NCBI GenBank assembly: GCA_949297205.1 | Contig: CASFSH010000171.1 | Coordinates: 1 to 6,089, forward strand | Direction of reading: 5' to 3' | Origin: an uncultured Bacillota bacterium | GTDB taxonomy: Bacteria > Bacillota > Clostridia > UBA1381 | DNA: 6,089 bases | In this document: positions 1 to 6,042 of the stretch, in pieces | Position numbering within the stretch: the stretch's first letter is position 1 | Layout of the letters: every line of letters starts with the position of its first letter | The notes under the pieces: generated by a model | Databases searched by the model: none | What the model saw: only the letters and a program-made list of their open reading frames with translations | What the model was told of the DNA's origin: nothing | Position numbers and translations under genes: made by a program

Positions 1-873
1 AAATACAGAATCGGTGCATTTACAAATTTAACTCAGGATCATTTGGATTTTCACAAAAACATGGAAAATTATTTTCAGGCAAAGAGAAAATTGTTTTGTC
101 AGTCGGAACTTTGTGTTATAAATACAGATGATGAATACGGAAAAAGACTTTATGAGGAATTTGGAAACAAGTCTGTAAGTTACGGCATGGAGAATGCCGA
201 TATAACCGCATCGGATATTGCATATACTTCTCATGGAGTGGATTTTAAAATTTCATATGGTAATAAAACGACCGATGCATATATTAATATTCCCGGCAAA
301 TTTTCCGTATATAATGCGTTGTGTGCATTTGGAATAGGCAGACAGCTGAAAATAAAAGAAAGTTTAATACTTGAAGCACTCAGAGAATGTGAAGGAGTCA
401 CCGGAAGAGTTGAAAAAATAAAAACAGATACCGACTATTCCGTTATAATTGATTATGCCCATACACCTGACGGATTGGTGAATATTTTAAAAACGGTACG
501 TGAATTTACAAAAGGAAGAGTTATAACGCTTTTTGGATGCGGAGGAAACCGGGATGAAAAAAAACGTCCGTTAATGGGTAAAATTTCAGCAGAGTTATCT
601 GACGTAACGGTTTTGACATCGGATAATCCGAGAATGGAAGATCCTGTTAAAATAATAAAGGATATTGAAAAGGGGATAAGCGGTATATCGGATAGTTATG
701 TAATTATACCCGACAGATATGAAGCAATAAAATATGCCTTAAATATAGCAGTTAAAGGCGATACTGTTTTGCTTGCGGGAAAAGGACATGAAGATTATAT
801 CATAAAAGGGACGAAGAAAATTCATTTTGATGAAAGAGAAGCGGTAAAACAGATATTAAAAAACCGTAAATAA
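1..873 (+). CDS. murE: UDP-MurNAc-L-Ala-D-Glu:meso-diaminopimelate ligase MurE (5' truncated by window edge)
   Basis: MurE is a cytoplasmic ATP-dependent Mur ligase that adds the third stem-peptide residue to UDP-MurNAc-L-Ala-D-Glu. The frame is open from base 1 and encodes 290 residues to TAA at 871-873. The family is usually about 480-500 aa, so roughly the first 200 residues, including the N-terminal domain and the ATP P-loop, lie upstream of the window. The TTG at 43 is internal, because the preceding codons already read the MurE signature FTNLTQDHLDFH (fragment residues 7-18). Other visible motifs are TGRVE (134-138), DYAHTPD (151-157), GCGGNRD (179-185), DNPR followed by MEDP (208-215) and AGKGHE (259-264). 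By family knowledge, DNPR marks mDAP-specific enzymes, whereas lysine-adding MurE differs there. murF follows after 33 nt in the same frame, so the two genes are probably co-transcribed. Identity is very secure; mDAP specificity is inferred from the motif. Confidence 0.97.
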   Translation, partial: KYRIGAFTNLTQDHLDFHKNMENYFQAKRKLFCQSELCVINTDDEYGKRLYEEFGNKSVSYGMENADITASDIAYTSHGVDFKISYGNKTTDAYINIPGKFSVYNALCAFGIGRQLKIKESLILEALRECEGVTGRVEKIKTDTDYSVIIDYAHTPDGLVNILKTVREFTKGRVITLFGCGGNRDEKKRPLMGKISAELSDVTVLTSDNPRMEDPVKIIKDIEKGISGISDSYVIIPDRYEAIKYALNIAVKGDTVLLAGKGHEDYIIKGTKKIHFDEREAVKQILKNRK

Positions 874-906
874 AACAGGGAACGATGAAAGGAATGTACG
901 CAGACA

Positions 907-2301
907 ATGATTAAATTAACACTTAGAGAGATTGCGAATGCCGTTAATGGAAAAATATTGAACGGAAAAGAAGATATTGAGATAAATTCCGTTTCCATAG
1001 ATTCAAGAAATATGCTGCATAATGGATTATTTATTCCTCTTAAAGGGGATAAGGTTGACGGGCATGATTACATAACCAAAGCTTTTGAAAACAATGCGGC
1101 GGCAGTCTTAACGCAATATAATACACACCCTTATCAGGATAAGGGAATTGTTCTTGTAAAGGATACCAAAGCGGCGCTTGGGCAGATAGCAAAGTATTAT
1201 AAAAAGAAATTTAAAGTAAAAACGGTTGCAGTTACGGGAAGCGTAGGAAAAACCACAACAAAAGATATGCTTGCGTCGGTTTTGGGAATGCAGTATAATA
1301 CTTTGAAAACAGAAGGAAATTATAATAATGAAATAGGACTTCCTCTGACTGTTATGAAACTGAATTCATCGCATGAGGCGGCAGTATTTGAAATGGGAAT
1401 GTCTGCATTCGGTGAAATAAGCTATCTTGCAGACATTGTTCGTCCCGATGTGGGAATTATAACGAATATAGGTATGTCCCATATAGAGAATCTGGGTTCA
1501 CGGGAAGGAATATATAAAGCAAAAATGGAGATATGTCAATACTTTGATAAATCCTGTCTGCTTATTGTAAACGGAGATGATGATTATCTTGTCAAAGCGG
1601 GTGAAAACAAAAACTTTGAAGTAATAACGTATGGTATTGAAAATAAAAATTGTGATTATGTTGCATATGATATAGAAAATTTGGGATTAGAGGGCAGCAA
1701 ATTTAAGACAAAATTATACGGCGCCGAATATACAATATATGTAAAAACTCCGGGTGTACATAATATATATAATGCCCTTGCTGCTGCTGCCTGCGGTGTT
1801 CATTACAATATAGGACCGAGAAAAATAGCGGAAGGAATAGAAAATTTTTCTTTGACAAAAATGCGAATGGCAATTGAAAAGGCAGGAGATATGGTAATTA
1901 TAAACGATTGCTATAATTCCTCTCCCGACTCCGTTAATGCGGCACTTAAAGTTTTGTCAACACAGCAATCAAGACGTGTTGCTGTTTTGGGTGATGTGCT
2001 TGAAATGGGAGAATATGCACAAGAGGCACATATTAAAATGGGCGAGTATGTGAGTGCTAACGGAATAGATTATCTGATAACTGTCGGGGAAAATGCAAAA
2101 TTTATTGCCGAGGGAGCTAAAAAGGCAGGCTTTAATGAAAAAAATATTATATCATTTGAAACAACCGAACAGGCAAGAGATAATATAATGAATTATATTG
2201 AAAACAAGGATAGCATTTTAATTAAAGCGTCAAGAGGAATGAATTTTGAAATGCTTACCGAGAAAATTCTGAAAAATGCAAAGGAGTTTACCAATGAATA
2301 A
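907..2301 (+). CDS. murF: UDP-MurNAc-tripeptide:D-alanyl-D-alanine ligase MurF
   Basis: MurF completes the cytoplasmic precursor by joining D-Ala-D-Ala to the tripeptide with ATP, giving UDP-MurNAc-pentapeptide for MraY. The product is 464 aa, a normal full length. The N-terminal substrate-binding domain begins with the typical MIKLTLREIANAVNGKIL. The ATPase domain has P-loop GSVGKTT (111-117), GNYNNEIG (137-144), EMGMS (from 162) and NIGMSH (187-192). The C-terminal domain has NDCYNSSPDS (333-342), LGDVLEMGE (361-369) and KASRGM (440-445). ATG 907 is the first usable in-frame start, because an in-frame TGA lies at 886-888. The nearest Shine-Dalgarno match, AAAGGA at 888-893, sits 13 nt away, longer than usual. 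The 3' end overlaps mraY by 8 nt and carries its ribosome binding site, which suggests translational coupling. Confidence 0.98.
   Translation: MIKLTLREIANAVNGKILNGKEDIEINSVSIDSRNMLHNGLFIPLKGDKVDGHDYITKAFENNAAAVLTQYNTHPYQDKGIVLVKDTKAALGQIAKYYKKKFKVKTVAVTGSVGKTTTKDMLASVLGMQYNTLKTEGNYNNEIGLPLTVMKLNSSHEAAVFEMGMSAFGEISYLADIVRPDVGIITNIGMSHIENLGSREGIYKAKMEICQYFDKSCLLIVNGDDDYLVKAGENKNFEVITYGIENKNCDYVAYDIENLGLEGSKFKTKLYGAEYTIYVKTPGVHNIYNALAAAACGVHYNIGPRKIAEGIENFSLTKMRMAIEKAGDMVIINDCYNSSPDSVNAALKVLSTQQSRRVAVLGDVLEMGEYAQEAHIKMGEYVSANGIDYLITVGENAKFIAEGAKKAGFNEKNIISFETTEQARDNIMNYIENKDSILIKASRGMNFEMLTEKILKNAKEFTNE
2281..2286 (+). promoter_or_regulatory. Ribosome binding site of mraY, inside the murF 3' end
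   Basis: AAGGAG lies 7 nt before ATG 2294, an ideal Shine-Dalgarno spacing. It decides the mraY start: the in-frame ATG at 2276 lies upstream of this motif and would add six residues (MQRSLP) not typical of MraY. The site is embedded in the last codons of murF. Confidence 0.85.
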
Positions 2302-3313
2302 TATAATAGATATTTTTATACAGAATTTTCAGGGAACGACAGTAATTCCATTTGCCGTTTCTTTGCTTGTGACTCTTGTTCTGGGACCGGTGGTAATACC
2401 CTGGCTTCACAGACTGAAATTCGGTCAGCAAATTCTTGAAGACGGTCCGGTTTGGCATAAGAAAAAATCCGGAACACCTACAATGGGAGGATTGTTTTTT
2501 ATTGCCGGTATAGCTGTAAGTGTAATTGTAACCATGCTAATCCATTTCGATTTAAAACTTTTGATGATGTCACTTATTACTCTCGGTTTTGGCGCAATAG
2601 GTTTTATTGATGATTATGTAAAAGTAGTGAAAAAAAGAAATATGGGATTAACTCCTATTCAGAAATTCTCGCTGCAGGCAATACTGTCAATAGTGTATAT
2701 TATGGTTTTGTATTATACCGATAATCTAACAACTGAGATAATTATTCCTTTTGTGGGAAAGATGTTTGATATGCCTTTATGGCTTTATATTGTTTTTACG
2801 CTTATTGTGGTGATAGGTACAGTCAATGCAGTAAATCTTACTGATGGGATAGACGGTCTTGCGACAAGTATTACATGTGTTGTAAGTTTGTTCTTTGCCG
2901 TTATGGCAGTTATGTTATCGGAAAACTCAACAACATATTTTTCTGCTGCAATTTTGGGTGGATGTGTGGGCTTTCTGTTTTTTAACAAATATCCGGCAAA
3001 AGTATTTATGGGAGATACCGGTTCTTTGTTTTTGGGGGGAGCAATATCTGTTATTGCAGTAGGTATGAAAATGCCACTTATTCTTGTAATTGCGGGTTTT
3101 GTGTATTTGTTTGAAACGCTGTCTGTAATTATGCAGGTAACATCTTTTAAACTGACCGGAAAAAGAATTTTCAAAATGACTCCCATTCATCATCATTTTG
3201 AAATGTGCGGATGGAAAGAGGTTAAAATTGTATCGGTATTTTCACTTGTAACACTGATACTTTGCATTGTATCTTTTGTATCGTTGCTGCCTTTAATTCA
3301 AAGCATGATTTGA
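2294..3313 (+). CDS. mraY: Phospho-MurNAc-pentapeptide transferase MraY (translocase I)
   Basis: MraY is an integral membrane enzyme that transfers phospho-MurNAc-pentapeptide from UDP to undecaprenyl phosphate on the inner membrane face, making lipid I. The protein is 339 aa from ATG 2294, within the family range (about 320-360), and is rich in hydrophobic segments consistent with about ten membrane helices. Family signatures are present in order. FGQQILEDGP and the GTPTMGG segment lie near the N-terminus. The aspartate pair D106-D107 is in the DDYVKV motif. NAVNLTDGIDG spans 178-188 with D184 and D187, FMGDTGS begins at 238 with D241, and PIHHHFE spans 297-303. These Asp and His residues form the Mg2+/active-site region in characterised MraY, and none is missing. 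The start overlaps the murF stop by 8 nt. A 48-nt gap separates it from ftsW, where murD is found in many other genomes. Confidence 0.98.
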   Translation: MNNIIDIFIQNFQGTTVIPFAVSLLVTLVLGPVVIPWLHRLKFGQQILEDGPVWHKKKSGTPTMGGLFFIAGIAVSVIVTMLIHFDLKLLMMSLITLGFGAIGFIDDYVKVVKKRNMGLTPIQKFSLQAILSIVYIMVLYYTDNLTTEIIIPFVGKMFDMPLWLYIVFTLIVVIGTVNAVNLTDGIDGLATSITCVVSLFFAVMAVMLSENSTTYFSAAILGGCVGFLFFNKYPAKVFMGDTGSLFLGGAISVIAVGMKMPLILVIAGFVYLFETLSVIMQVTSFKLTGKRIFKMTPIHHHFEMCGWKEVKIVSVFSLVTLILCIVSFVSLLPLIQSMI

Positions 3314-3339
3314 TATGATGTAATAATTAAATTTATGAT
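3310..3339 (+). promoter_or_regulatory. Candidate internal sigma-A promoter ahead of ftsW
   Basis: TTGATA (3310-3315) and TATGAT (3334-3339) each match the -35 and -10 consensus at 5 of 6 bases, with an 18-nt spacer. Transcription would start near 3346, leaving a leader of about 16 nt that still holds the GAGGG ribosome binding site (3351-3355) of ftsW. The -35 box overlaps the mraY stop. Such matches arise by chance in AT-rich DNA, so this is tentative. Confidence 0.3.
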
Positions 3340-3361
3340 ATAAAGGAATTGAGGGTTTGAG

Positions 3362-4591
3362 ATGGAAAACGGCAGAAATGGAAAAAGACCTGTGCAAAGC
3401 CGTGACAGGAGTTTAAATTCACAAAAAACCGTAAGCATTAATCAACATAAAAACAGGAACACAAAATTTAGAAATACATTAAATATTTTTGAAAGAGTTA
3501 AAGAACTTGATTTTACCTTTTTGACTTTGGTTATAATAATTGTATGTGTAGGACTTGTAATGGTTTTCAGTGCATCTTCGCCGCGAGCTTTAAGATTAAC
3601 GGGAGATTCGTTTCATTTTGTAAAAAAACAATTATTGTTTGCTTGTGTTGGTTTTATTTTGATGATGATTATATCAAAAATTGATTACAGAAAATATGAA
3701 AAATATGCCGGTATATTTATGCTTGTTTGCCTTGTTTTATTGACGCTCGTTCTCATACCCGGAATAGGAGTCGAGCATAACGGCTCAAAGAGATGGCTTA
3801 ATCTCGGTGTTACGGAATTACAGCCATCTGAGCTTATGAAACCGGTAATTGCGATGTTTATTGCAAAAATTATACAAGAAAAGACATATAATCCCGATAC
3901 TTTAAAAGGTACATTAAAATTATTTATTTGGGTTGGAATAACAGCTGTTTTAATGCTGTTGGAAACACACGTAAGCGGATGCATAGTAATATGTGGTATA
4001 GCTGTTTTTGTGATGATTGCAGGCGGTGTAAAAATGAGATATTTTATAGGCGGTGCCTGTGTTGTTATACCTGCCGGATTGATTTATCTTTTAAATGACC
4101 CCGTAAGAAGTAAAAGACTTGCTGTTGCATTTAATCCATTTTTGGATAAAGAAGGTACGGGATTTCAGGCTTGTCAGGGCTTATATTCAATTGCATCGGG
4201 AGGTTTGTTCGGTCAGGGACTGGGACAGAGTATACAAAAAACATCTTATTTACCCGAACCATATAATGATTTTATTTTTGCGGTAATATGTGAAGAACTG
4301 GGATTGTTGGGTGCTATATTAATTATTGCATTGTTTTGTGCTCTTATTTTCAGAGGTATTATGATTGCCGTTCACGCACCGGATACTTTCGGTTGTCTTA
4401 CGGTATTAGGTATTATGGCACATATTTCAATTCAGACACTTTTTAATATTTGTGTTGTTACAACATTAATACCTAATACAGGTATTACTTTGCCGTTTTT
4501 CAGTTACGGAGGAACAGCAATTATGGTGTTGCTAATGGAAATGGGTATAGTGTTAAATGTTTCAAGACATCGAGTCCGAAATCGGGAATAG
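3362..4591 (+). CDS. ftsW: SEDS-family peptidoglycan glycosyltransferase FtsW/SpoVE
   Basis: SEDS proteins (FtsW, RodA, SpoVE) are polytopic membrane glycosyltransferases that polymerise lipid II together with a class B penicillin-binding protein. This 409-aa protein has a hydrophilic, Lys/Arg/Asn/Gln-rich N-terminal segment of about 50 residues, then hydrophobic segments consistent with about ten helices, the first beginning near FLTLVIIIVC. Signatures include PSELMK (155-160), the SGGLFGQGLGQS region and LPEPYND (297-303), followed by FIFAVICEELG. D303 aligns with the aspartate needed for polymerase activity in characterised SEDS proteins. PNTGITLPFFSYGG occupies 371-384. ATG 3362 follows GAGGG (3351-3355) by 6 nt, and no other methionine occurs before the first helix. 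Location in the dcw cluster favours FtsW or the sporulation paralogue SpoVE over RodA; sequence inspection alone cannot separate FtsW from SpoVE. Confidence 0.95.
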   Translation: MENGRNGKRPVQSRDRSLNSQKTVSINQHKNRNTKFRNTLNIFERVKELDFTFLTLVIIIVCVGLVMVFSASSPRALRLTGDSFHFVKKQLLFACVGFILMMIISKIDYRKYEKYAGIFMLVCLVLLTLVLIPGIGVEHNGSKRWLNLGVTELQPSELMKPVIAMFIAKIIQEKTYNPDTLKGTLKLFIWVGITAVLMLLETHVSGCIVICGIAVFVMIAGGVKMRYFIGGACVVIPAGLIYLLNDPVRSKRLAVAFNPFLDKEGTGFQACQGLYSIASGGLFGQGLGQSIQKTSYLPEPYNDFIFAVICEELGLLGAILIIALFCALIFRGIMIAVHAPDTFGCLTVLGIMAHISIQTLFNICVVTTLIPNTGITLPFFSYGGTAIMVLLMEMGIVLNVSRHRVRNRE

Positions 4592-4625
4592 TTAATTAAT
4601 TTAATATATTGAAAGGATTAGAGTG

Positions 4626-5738
4626 ATGAGAGTATTATTTGCAGGAGGAGGAACAGGGGGACATATTAACCCTGCATTGTCAATTGCTAATTATATAAAA
4701 GAAAGAGAAGATAATTTTGAGGCTTTGTTTATCGGTACAAAGAGAGGACTTGAAACAAAACTTGTTCCGGAGGCAGGTTATAAAATTGAGTATATAGACG
4801 TTCAGGGATTTGACAGAAGGAATATACTCAAGAATATAAAAGTATTAAAAAAGCTAATGGAATCGAATAAGAAGTGCATGGAAATTATTAAAAATTTCAA
4901 ACCGGATGCAGTTGTATGTACAGGTGGATATGTAAGTGGTCCTGTTGCCATGGCAGCACATAAATCAGGTGTTTCCTCGTTTATTCATGAACAAAATGTT
5001 TATCCGGGACTTACTGTTAAAGGTTCTCAAAATTATGTTGATTATATTGCAGTCAGTTTTCCTGAAACAATAAAACATCTTAAAAAAACTGAAAAGTGTG
5101 TTCTCACAGGTAATCCGATAAGAGAAGAACTTTTAAAAGAAGATAAAAATTCTGCAAGAAAAGAACTGGGACTTTCTGAAAAACCTTTTGTTCTTATTTT
5201 TGGGGGGAGTCTCGGCGCAGCAAAAATAAATGAAAATGTTTTAAAAATTATTCCTCGTTTTATAAAAGACAACAAGATTCAGTTGTTGTTTGGAACAGGA
5301 GAAAGAAATTATAATGAAATAATGGAACAATTAGGCAATATTAATCTTACAGAAGATATTAAAATTGTACCATATATAAAAAATATGCATACTGTTATGT
5401 CGGCAGCAGATTTAGTTGTATCACGTTCAGGTGCAATAACATTGAGTGAAATTGCAGCTTTAAAAAAACCGTCCATTTTAATTCCATCACCAAATGTTGT
5501 AAGAAATCATCAGGAACAAAATGCCAGAGAATTTGAAGCAAAAGGTGCTGCTGCGGTAATATGTGAAAATGAATTAAACCCTGATGTTTTATATAAAAAA
5601 ATATGCGACCTTGCGGGCGACGGCAAAAAATTGCATGAAATGGGAGAAAATGCTTTTAAGCTTGCAAAACCAGACGCACTTGAACAACTTTATAAATTGG
5701 TAAAAAAATGCTCAAAAAAAAATGATTATAATGTATGA
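4626..5738 (+). CDS. murG: UDP-GlcNAc:lipid I GlcNAc transferase MurG
   Basis: MurG is a membrane-associated GT28 glycosyltransferase that adds GlcNAc from UDP-GlcNAc to lipid I on the cytoplasmic side, producing lipid II for the SEDS/PBP machinery. The 370-aa protein is normal length and shows two Rossmann-like halves. The N-terminal half has GGGTGGH (7-13), CTGGYVSGPV and HEQN (121-124). The C-terminal half has GGSLGA (193-198), PYIKNM and SRSGAITLSE (266-275), where E275 corresponds to the conserved glutamate contacting the GlcNAc nucleotide, then PSPNVVRNHQEQNA. GTG 4623 is immediately upstream in frame. ATG 4626 is preferred because it gives the family-typical MRVLFAGGGTGGH and lies 8 nt after AAAGGA (4612-4617), but GTG at 5 nt spacing cannot be excluded. 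It is the last protein gene visible; tRNA genes follow. Confidence 0.97.
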   Translation: MRVLFAGGGTGGHINPALSIANYIKEREDNFEALFIGTKRGLETKLVPEAGYKIEYIDVQGFDRRNILKNIKVLKKLMESNKKCMEIIKNFKPDAVVCTGGYVSGPVAMAAHKSGVSSFIHEQNVYPGLTVKGSQNYVDYIAVSFPETIKHLKKTEKCVLTGNPIREELLKEDKNSARKELGLSEKPFVLIFGGSLGAAKINENVLKIIPRFIKDNKIQLLFGTGERNYNEIMEQLGNINLTEDIKIVPYIKNMHTVMSAADLVVSRSGAITLSEIAALKKPSILIPSPNVVRNHQEQNAREFEAKGAAAVICENELNPDVLYKKICDLAGDGKKLHEMGENAFKLAKPDALEQLYKLVKKCSKKNDYNV

Positions 5739-5744
5739 TAAAAG

Positions 5745-5807
5745 TCATTTGAATAATAAAATAAATTATGCATATTATACAAGGAAGAAACGTTATATTT
5801 CAAATGA
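5745..5807. repeat. 9-bp inverted repeat downstream of murG
   Basis: TCATTTGAA (5745-5753) and TTCAAATGA (5799-5807) are exact reverse complements separated by 45 nt of AT-rich sequence. The left arm can instead pair with AAATGA at 5720-5725 in the murG 3' end (6 bp). No T-run follows either fold, so it is not a convincing intrinsic terminator. It may be chance in AT-rich DNA or a weak 3'-end structure of the operon mRNA. Confidence 0.25.
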
Positions 5808-5884
5808 ATAAATTAATCAAAACAACATTTTTAATAGCAGATGATACCTTATCTGGAAAAATAAAAAAAAATTTGAAAAAACTA

Positions 5885-5913
5885 TTGACAAAATTGTTTT
5901 GATCTGTTATAAT
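5885..5913 (+). promoter_or_regulatory. Consensus sigma-A promoter for the tRNA cluster
   Basis: The -35 TTGACA (5885-5890) and -10 TATAAT (5908-5913) are perfect consensus hexamers with the optimal 17-nt spacer. A TG one base before the -10 (5905-5906) makes an extended -10. Dense A-tracts immediately upstream (about 5857-5881) resemble an UP element that would contact the RNA polymerase alpha subunit. Predicted initiation is near 5919-5921, about 25 nt before mature tRNA-Val. The layout is that of a strong stable-RNA promoter and makes tRNA transcription independent of the upstream operon. Confidence 0.88.
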
Positions 5914-5926
5914 ATCATATGTTATC

Positions 5927-6035
5927 GCACTGAATTGATATATATGGGAGTATAGCTCAGCTGGGAGAGCGTCTGCCTTACAAGCAGGATGTCACAGGTT
6001 CGAGCCCTGTTACTCCCACCATATCAATTTAGTGC
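5927..6035 (+). repeat. Inverted repeat enclosing tRNA-Val (15-nt arms)
   Basis: The left arm GCACTGAATTGATAT (5927-5941) pairs with the right arm ATATCAATTTAGTGC (6021-6035). In RNA all 15 positions pair, 14 as Watson-Crick and one as G-U (5932 with 6030). The right arm starts at the terminal A of the encoded CCA. Both arms lie inside the transcript predicted from the promoter at 5885-5913, so the precursor could form a long helix next to the acceptor stem, separated by the short 5942-5945 and 6018-6020 segments. Confidence 0.8.
5946..6021 (+). tRNA. tRNA-Val (anticodon UAC), CCA encoded
   Basis: A complete 76-nt cloverleaf. Acceptor arms GGGAGTA (5946-5952) and TACTCCC (6011-6017) pair fully. 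The D-stem is GCTC/GAGC (5955-5958 / 5967-5970). The anticodon stem TCTGC/GCAGG (5972-5976 / 5984-5988) has one terminal U-G pair. The loop CTTACAA (5977-5983) places anticodon TAC at 5979-5981, reading valine GUA and, when wobble-modified, other GUN codons. The T-stem ACAGG/CCTGT encloses loop TTCGAGC (5999-6005). The discriminator is A6018 and CCA is genomically encoded at 6019-6021. It is the first gene of a tRNA cluster behind a strong promoter. Confidence 0.97.
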
Positions 6036-6042
6036 AAAACAC

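Noticed and set aside
2785..3196. Two overlapping minus-strand ORFs (133 and 89 aa) opposite mraY
   Set aside because: They are antisense shadows of a strongly conserved mraY coding region, with no recognisable domains and no supporting start signals.
4467..4487. 7-bp hairpin (4467-4473 / 4481-4487) followed by a T-rich stretch inside ftsW
   Set aside because: It lies in codons for the conserved SEDS motif PNTGITLPFFSYGG, and the T-run is 9 nt further on within the same motif, so coding constraint explains it.
5749..5778. Second promoter-like pair, TTGAAT and TATTAT with 18-nt spacing, just after murG
   Set aside because: The -35 matches only 4 of 6 bases in very AT-rich DNA, and no credible gene follows before the consensus tRNA promoter.
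5827..5862. Hairpin with stem 5838-5844 / 5849-5855 (TACC loop), extendable by pairing 5827-5832 with 5857-5862
   Set aside because: It is followed by an A-run rather than a T-run on the + strand, and on the - strand it also lacks a following T-run. It is therefore not an intrinsic terminator in either direction; the A-tract is better explained as part of the tRNA promoter upstream region.
5804..5902. 32-codon ORF (ATG 5804 to TGA 5900-5902) between murG and the tRNA cluster, starting MNKLIKTTFL
   Set aside because: The only purine-rich motif (AAGGAAG, 5781-5787) is 16 nt away, too far for a normal ribosome binding site. The Lys-rich C-terminal part simply translates the A-tracts and the -35 box of the tRNA promoter, and no family resemblance is recognisable.
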